Shown here: piece by piece, positions 40,601 through 45,747 of the stretch
Position numbering within the stretch: the first letter of the stretch is position 1
Layout of the letters: each line of letters starts with the position of its first letter
NCBI GenBank assembly: GCA_030849065.1
Contig: JASAON010001660.1
Location: forward strand, 186,001 to 250,000
Direction: 5' to 3'
Length of the DNA: 64,000 bases
Source: Jaenimonas drosophilae
Lineage: Eukaryota > Euglenozoa > Kinetoplastea > Trypanosomatida > Trypanosomatidae
Translations under genes and position numbers: made by a program
The notes under the pieces: generated by a model
The model's database searches: none
What the model was told of the DNA's origin: nothing
Seen by the model: only the letters and a program-made list of their open reading frames with translations

Positions 40601-41002
40601 TCGCTGGAGTCGTTGTGCCCCACCATTTCACTCACCAGCGCCTCGCACCAACACGCCGCAACAACAACGGGTTGTGGTGGCTCGCTGCTCCTGACCGGCA
40701 TCGTGTTGTTCGGGGCACGTCTCTCCGCCAAGGGCGATGTGTGCGAGCTCATCGCGCCAACGGGGTCTGGCGAGCCGGAGGCACTGAGCTCGACGGTTGG
40801 TTTGCGGCTGACGTGGGAGCAGAAGTCTGCGAATCATGGCAGCGCAACGAACACGGCGCATGTGTTGGAGGTGCCGCTCTACGCCACAAGTGATCGTGAA
40901 GTGCTTCTTGAGCGCGTAGAGCTCCCGGTGGCGGTGGAGGCCACGAAGAGAACGTGGTACGTACGTGGTGTGTGCCTCGCTGCATGGGCAGCAGAGGAGT
41001 AG
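25601..41002 (+). CDS. DYNC1H1: Cytoplasmic dynein-1 heavy chain
   Basis: 5,133 aa in one exon; animal orthologues are about 4,650 aa. The tail occupies roughly residues 1-1500 and the linker ends near 2090. The ring has four P-loops: GPAGTGKT (AAA1, 2128), GPSGTGKT (AAA2, 2426), GPPGSGKT (AAA3, 2910) and GSSGVGKT (AAA4, 3256). AAA1 reads [10 protein letters not shown] and then [20 protein letters not shown], and the next block [15 protein letters not shown]. These are the dynein-1 forms, not the '[23 protein letters not shown]' form of dynein-2 or axonemal chains. AAA2 has [20 protein letters not shown]. The stalk follows AAA4 (about 3530-3850) with the microtubule-binding tip near 3630-3745. 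AAA5, AAA6 and a C-terminal domain complete the motor. It drives minus-end transport of vesicles and organelles and mitotic functions. Low-complexity inserts (Thr/Ser run at 2057-2073, Asp run near 4793) account for part of the extra length. Confidence 0.95.
   Translation: [5133 protein letters not shown]
31770..31820 (+). repeat. In-frame ACC/ACA/TCA repeats encoding Thr7-Ser10 before AAA1
   Basis: A trinucleotide array within the dynein gene encodes a run of threonines and then serines between the linker and the first AAA module, about 55 residues before the AAA1 P-loop. Confidence 0.9.
39975..39997 (+). repeat. In-frame (GAT)n encoding an Asp run in dynein
   Basis: Seven GAT codons give a poly-aspartate loop in the C-terminal region of the dynein heavy chain. 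Confidence 0.9.
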
Positions 41003-41167
41003 TTGCATCATCACGGCTAAGAAAAAAACAAAGACGACGATGATGAATGCGTGAGTAGAGCGTGTGTGCTTGTAGGGCCCATGATTCATGGAAACAGCAA
41101 CAAGATGGCCATCTTCATGTGCGCACACATATCATCAGCATGATCATTATTCATCATCATCAGCACA

Positions 41168-41205
41168 TTCTTGTCCTCCCCCTCCTCTTCAATCTTCTCG
41201 TGTAG
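41168..41205 (+). promoter_or_regulatory. Inferred trans-splice acceptor for first metallo-beta-lactamase gene
   Basis: Long pyrimidine tract (CTTGTCCTCCCCCTCCTCTT and onward) ending GTAG, AG at 41204-41205, 19 nt before ATG 41224. Confidence 0.75.
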
Positions 41206-41223
41206 CAATACGTGTGCGTAGAT

Positions 41224-42471
41224 ATGCCCGCCTTTCGTGTGGTGGAGGCCGGTGCGCGCATCGGTGCTCCTCCGCGCGGCTCCATGTCCGTGACCCTCGT
41301 TGGCTCCGGCGTATCAACGGCCATTCCGGTGATTGGCCACCTCAGCGGCAACTGCGCATGTGCCGATGCGATGGAACATCCCAACGGGCCCAACTGCCGC
41401 AACAACATCAGCCTCCTCATCACTCTTCCAACGATGGACGCGGGCATCGCCTTCTCTCCTCGCTCGCAAACGAGCTTGGTCAGTACCAATCACGCGTCGT
41501 TTGCCGTTCCCACGCACAACCAACTCGGAGATGCTACCGTGAGATCTATCCTCATTGATGCTGGAAGGACCTTCCGCGATGCCTACTTTCGGGTGCTGGC
41601 CCCGCATGGGCTTCGTTCCGTGGATGCGCTGCTCCTCACGCATGGCCACGCCGATGCGATTGGCGGTCTCGATGATCTCCGCGATCTGCAAACGATGCGG
41701 ATGGAAGGGGGCGATTGGTACGTGGATCACTTCATCCCAACATTCCTCCATCAGCACACACTCGAGGATCTTCACTCCAGCGTGGGCTACATTGTGCGCA
41801 ACAGCCACTACATTGGCCATGGGTCATCCACGGCGGAAAAACACGCCAAACGCGTTGACGCACATCGGCAGGAGCTCATCGCCTCAAAAGGAGCAGATAA
41901 ATGGAACTGCATCGGCATCCGCAGATCAACGGCGTTGCAGCTCTTCACGTTGCCGGAGGATCGCCCCAAGAACTTCGTCATTCCCGGATTGCACGTCGTG
42001 GATGGCTTTAGCTTCTACTCACTGCCCGTGGAGCACGGCGCGGGCTACATCTCACTTGGCTTCGTCTTTGGCAGTGGCGTGGCATTCCGCAGTGATGCGT
42101 GCACCGCAACGATGTTGGCGGGCAAGAGTTGTGTTGCATACATCTCCGACGTGAGCGATATCCCGCCACTCTCCATGAAGTTTTTGCTCGATCTCGTCAA
42201 GATTGATGTGCTCTACATTGACTGCCTCCACACACGTGGTAAGTCATCACCCGTACACTACGCCATGGATGATGTGCTCGCACTCGTCGTGAAGATACGA
42301 CCAACGTACGTGTACGGGGTTGGCATGTACTGTGATGTGGAGCACCACGAAGGAAAGACGGCTTTTGCGGCGGCGCTGGCGGAGTTGGTGGAGAGTGGCG
42401 CTCTCAAGCCTGGTGAAGTGGAGTGCATTGATCTGGGCTACGACGGGCTGGAGATTGTGCTGCCTCAGTAG
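41224..42471 (+). CDS. PhnP-like metallo-beta-lactamase-fold hydrolase, copy A
   Basis: 415 aa from ATG 41224 (a GTG twelve bases earlier is in frame but not needed). The fold starts '[18 protein letters not shown]' and continues with '[10 protein letters not shown]' and '[16 protein letters not shown]'. The metal motif is [15 protein letters not shown], giving H-x-H-x-D plus a downstream Asp. This is the variant of PhnP-like and plant/protist 'cyclic phosphodiesterase' members, in which the sixth residue of HxHxDH is Ala. Later come '[17 protein letters not shown]' (His ligand), '[10 protein letters not shown]' (Asp ligand) and '[14 protein letters not shown]' (terminal His). Phosphodiesterase chemistry is likely but the substrate is unknown. 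A hydrophilic insert of about 100 residues lies between the HxHxD motif and the central block. The next gene is a paralogue, and 234 bp are identical between them. Confidence 0.85.
   Translation: [415 protein letters not shown]
41980..42213 (+). repeat. 234-bp tract identical to 43302-43535
   Basis: Every base matches the corresponding tract in the next gene (offset 1,322 bp), third codon positions included. Sequences on both sides are clearly diverged. It encodes the conserved core from IPGLHVVDG to KIDVL. Confidence 0.97.
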
Positions 42472-42725
42472 CCCCGCGCACACACAAGTGCTCGTGTGTT
42501 TCTTGTTGTTGCTTTGTGTTCGCATCATCACGTGTGTAGCTGGCGGAGCTTCTTGCTTCCTATACAACATCGTCATTTATTGCACTGCAGGAACGAGAGC
42601 TCCATCATCCATGTACTCGTGCTGTAGCATATCATGTTGTTTCACGCCATCATCATCATCATCGAGTGTTGTTGCGAATATATTGGAGTAGTTGGCCACC
42701 TCATTTTCATGTGTTGTAGGATTGG

Positions 42726-43847
42726 ATGGAGCTCACCTTTGTTGGTACCGGCGTGTCCTGCGCCATCCCCGTGATTGGCCACTCTTCACACGCGTGCTGC
42801 TGCCAATCTGCCATGGATGATCCAAACAGCCCAAACCGACGCAACAACGTCAGCCTTCTCATCACGTTGCCACCGTTGAGCTCATCCGTGGCGCCACAAC
42901 GCATACTCATTGACTGCGGCAAGACGTTCCGCGCCGCCTACTTTCGGGTACTCGCGCCAAAGCGGGTTTCGTACGTTGATGCGCTGCTCCTCACGCATGG
43001 CCACGCCGATGCGATGCAGGCGGTGGAGGAGCTCTGCCGCCTCCACTCCGAAACTCAGCGTGTGTGGTGCGATGCGCACCATCCATCATCTGAGCCGATG
43101 CCAAGAGCACTATCGCATCTACCAACATTCCTTACGAAGCCAACGTGGTCGGAGGTGCGCGATGTGGCACCAGCGATCGTGGAGGCGAGCCACATTCGAT
43201 GTGCGCCACACTTTGATGGGCCATCATCATCCTCATCATCATCATCGTCAACGGTTTGCGACGTGTTCTTTCTTCCGGAGGATCAGCCAACACAAATGAT
43301 GATTCCCGGATTGCACGTCGTGGATGGCTTTAGCTTCTACTCACTGCCCGTGGAGCACGGCGCGGGCTACATCTCACTTGGCTTCGTCTTTGGCAGTGGC
43401 GTGGCATTCCGCAGTGATGCGTGCACCGCAACGATGTTGGCGGGCAAGAGTTGTGTTGCATACATCTCCGACGTGAGCGATATCCCGCCACTCTCCATGA
43501 AGTTTTTGCTCGATCTCGTCAAGATTGATGTGCTCATCTTCGATCTTCTTGCGGAGAAGGGGTCCTCCTCGCCACCACACACGTGTTGGGATGATGTAAT
43601 GCCGTATGTACGCCAACTCTGCCCTGCACGCGTGTTCTGTGTTGGCATGTTTTGTAGCCTGGAGCACAACGCGGCCAACCAACTCTGGATTCGTGATTTG
43701 GAGGAGGAGAAGATGCGTGTGCGAGATGTGTTGGGGGCGGAGGCAGCGATGTCGGCCGACGAGCAACATCGTCTTCGCGACTTTATTAGCCGCGTTGAAT
43801 CCATTGAGCTCGCCTACGATGGCCAGGAGCTGGAGCTGCCTCTCTGA
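42726..43847 (+). CDS. PhnP-like metallo-beta-lactamase-fold hydrolase, copy B
   Basis: 373 aa, starting seven bases after a GTAG acceptor (AG 42718-42719). It has the same domain order as its neighbour: '[24 protein letters not shown]', '[10 protein letters not shown]', '[16 protein letters not shown]', metal motif THGHADAMQ, then '[17 protein letters not shown]', '[10 protein letters not shown]' and '[12 protein letters not shown]'. It lacks the longer N-terminal extension of copy A and has a Ser run (near residue 170) in the variable insert. The last 45 residues, with a charged helix ([17 protein letters not shown]), differ from copy A. Tandem duplication followed by gene conversion of the core is the likely history. 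Substrates may differ because the inserts lining the site differ. Confidence 0.85.
   Translation: [373 protein letters not shown]
43302..43535 (+). repeat. 234-bp tract identical to 41980-42213
   Basis: Second copy of the identical core tract. A separate 38-bp identity around the HxHxD motif (41623-41660 and 42978-43015) is also shared. Confidence 0.97.
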
Positions 43848-43969
43848 TGATGTTGTTGTTGTTGTTGCTCTTGTTTTGCAATGATGAGCCGCACCGTATC
43901 GAAGTTATTGCCTGGATTGATGATGTCAAGAAGATAAATGTGCCTCTTCACATGTTTTGTGTGCATTAC

Positions 43970-44022
43970 AACATCTCTCTTCTTCTTTGTTGTTGTTGTT
44001 GTTGTTGTTGATGTTTCTGAAG
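43970..44022 (+). promoter_or_regulatory. Inferred trans-splice acceptor with (TTG)n tract for AP-1 mu
   Basis: CTCTCTTCTTCTTTG followed by about seven TTG units and TTTCTGAAG, AG at 44021-44022, 117 nt before ATG 44139. Other AGs lie further down, so the exact site is uncertain. Confidence 0.45.
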
Positions 44023-44138
44023 TTGTTTCCACGATTCCATTCACGAATCGTTGGGGCACACGCCGTGAACGGTGTTCCTCATTTTGATCCATCTTATCAC
44101 TCACCTGCACATATACACGCGCGTGGTGTACTGACAAG

Positions 44139-45443
44139 ATGGCGTCCTACTTTTACATTCTAGATCTCCGCGGTGATCCAATCATTTACAGATCATTTCG
44201 TGGCGAGCTCATCCCCGGCCTCATCGATATCTTCAAGAAGTGTGTGCTCGATGAAGAAGATACGAATGTGGCCCCCGTCTTCGAGCATGACGGCCGAACC
44301 TTCGTCTATATCCGCGTCAATGACGTGTACCTCCTCCTCGTGAGCTGCACCAACATCTGCCCACTGATGCAGATTGCGTTTCTTCGTTCCTGCGTATCAA
44401 CCTTCACCTACTACTACAAGAATGTGTCGGAGGAATCCATCAAGGACAACTTCGTCATTGTGTACGAACTCATTGACGAAATGTGCGATTTTGGCTACCC
44501 GCAGCTCACGGAGGAGCGCGTGCTGAAGCAGATGATCACTCAGGAAGGCCTCATCAGCTCCATTCTCGGCAACGGAGACACACTCAACGCCCGAACACTT
44601 CCCACGAACTTGACGGGCATGACGCACGCCAAGCCGTGGAGGCCGCCGGAGAAGACGTACTACTACCGCCGCAACGAAATATTCATTGATGTGGTGGAGA
44701 GCGTTAATATGCAAACAACAAATGCTGGCATTCACATCAAGAGCACGCAGCCCACCCTTGAGATCATTGGCAAGGTGCTGTTGCGTGTACGTCTGTCGGG
44801 GATGCCCGTTGTGATGGTTGGCACCAATGAGATTCGTTTTGGCCGCCCCCTCATGACGAGCCGCTCGGTGCACCTGGACAGCGTGAAGTTTCATCGCTGC
44901 GTGGAGCTCGCCAAGTTTGATGTAGACCGCAGCATCACCTTCGTGCCGCCGGACGGAAACTTTGAGCTCTTGTCGTACCGCGTACAACGCACGATGGAGC
45001 CGCCGGTGGAGGTGAGCTGCATCACCACTTGCCGCAGCGCGAGCAAGATTGTGCTCGGCATCACGGTGCAAACACAGAACAGCAGGTGGGCGCACACCAA
45101 CTTCATTGACGTTCTCGTACCCATCCCTGCGGGAGCAGATACACCCGTTGCCACGACGGCCCACGGCGTCGTGCGCTACGCCCCGGAGTCCAACCAGCTT
45201 CTCTGGAGTTTGCGCAAGGTGAAGCGTGGTGTGGATGTGCGTTGTGAGGTTGTCATTCACTTTCCAAGTGTGATGAACGCCTTCGAGATTAATCTGCCAC
45301 CGATTCAGATTAAGTTTGAAGTTCCGTACTACGTGCCGTCGGGATTTAAGCTGCGATACGTGAAGGTGGAGGAGAAGTACGAGGCGGTTCCGTGGGTGAG
45401 GTACAAGACGCAGAGCGGCACCTATGAGATACGCATCAAGTAG
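44139..45443 (+). CDS. AP1M1: AP-1 clathrin adaptor complex, mu subunit
   Basis: 434 aa, the normal mu size. Residues 1-140 are the longin-like domain: it starts MASYFYILDLRGDPIIYRSFRGE and has 'FVYIRVNDVYLLLVS', 'FLRSCVSTFTYYYKNVSEESIKDNFVIVYELIDEMCDFGYPQ' and 'LKQMITQEG', all typical of mu1. After a linker, the mu homology domain begins 'WRPPEKTYYYRRNEIFIDVVESVNM' and contains 'EIIGKVLLRVRLSGMPVVMVG' and 'FHRCVELAKFDVDRSITFVPPDGNFELLSYRV'. The C-terminal 'PPIQIKFEVPYYVPSGFKLRYVKVEE..YEAVPWVRY' is the mu1-like end. The subunit recognises tyrosine-based YxxPhi sorting signals on cargo at the trans-Golgi/endosome. The LLVSCTN segment and overall spacing favour AP-1 over AP-2 (no lysine-rich PIP2 loop stands out), AP-3 and AP-4. 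Confidence 0.9.
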   Translation: MASYFYILDLRGDPIIYRSFRGELIPGLIDIFKKCVLDEEDTNVAPVFEHDGRTFVYIRVNDVYLLLVSCTNICPLMQIAFLRSCVSTFTYYYKNVSEESIKDNFVIVYELIDEMCDFGYPQLTEERVLKQMITQEGLISSILGNGDTLNARTLPTNLTGMTHAKPWRPPEKTYYYRRNEIFIDVVESVNMQTTNAGIHIKSTQPTLEIIGKVLLRVRLSGMPVVMVGTNEIRFGRPLMTSRSVHLDSVKFHRCVELAKFDVDRSITFVPPDGNFELLSYRVQRTMEPPVEVSCITTCRSASKIVLGITVQTQNSRWAHTNFIDVLVPIPAGADTPVATTAHGVVRYAPESNQLLWSLRKVKRGVDVRCEVVIHFPSVMNAFEINLPPIQIKFEVPYYVPSGFKLRYVKVEEKYEAVPWVRYKTQSGTYEIRIK

Positions 45444-45747
45444 ATGATGATGATGATGATGGTGCATGTGCCCGTCGGTTGCTTGACCCTCTGGTGAAAG
45501 TTGTGGCAGTGAAGCACTTTTTCTTTTCTTTGTGTGCGTGCGGATGGCCTTCATGGATATCACTGGGATGATGCGTGTTTAGATGATGCTTCTCTTCTTG
45601 TTTTTCTTTGAATTCATCCAGACCCTCCAACAGCCACCTCCACAGAGCTCATCCAAAGCATCTCATACGCACGCAAGCGTGGGTGTTTCGATGATTTAGG
45701 TGCACCAACACGTTAACCGCCACTGATTCACGTCTGTGAAAGTGGGG
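45444..45747. other. Spacer between AP-1 mu and the first pseudokinase
   Basis: 304-bp spacer. It begins with an (ATG)n run overlapping the AP-1 mu stop. A T-rich tract ends TTCATCCAG with AG at 45620-45621, the likely acceptor. The 126-nt 5' leader contains a minimal upstream ORF (ATG-ATT-TAG near 45691). Confidence 0.6.

Noticed and set aside
25601..41002. Dynein-2 or axonemal identity for the heavy chain
   Set aside because: AAA1 carries the dynein-1 forms ([29 protein letters not shown]) rather than CDEGID and VKCGAWG.
43875..44020. Box C-like ATGATGA and a downstream CTGA in the spacer before AP-1 mu
   Set aside because: About 140 nt apart, no terminal stem, and the CTGA is part of the likely splice tract.
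44397..45563. 388-codon ORF antisense to AP-1 mu
   Set aside because: His/Arg/Leu-rich shadow of the conserved AP-1 mu frame; no independent signal.
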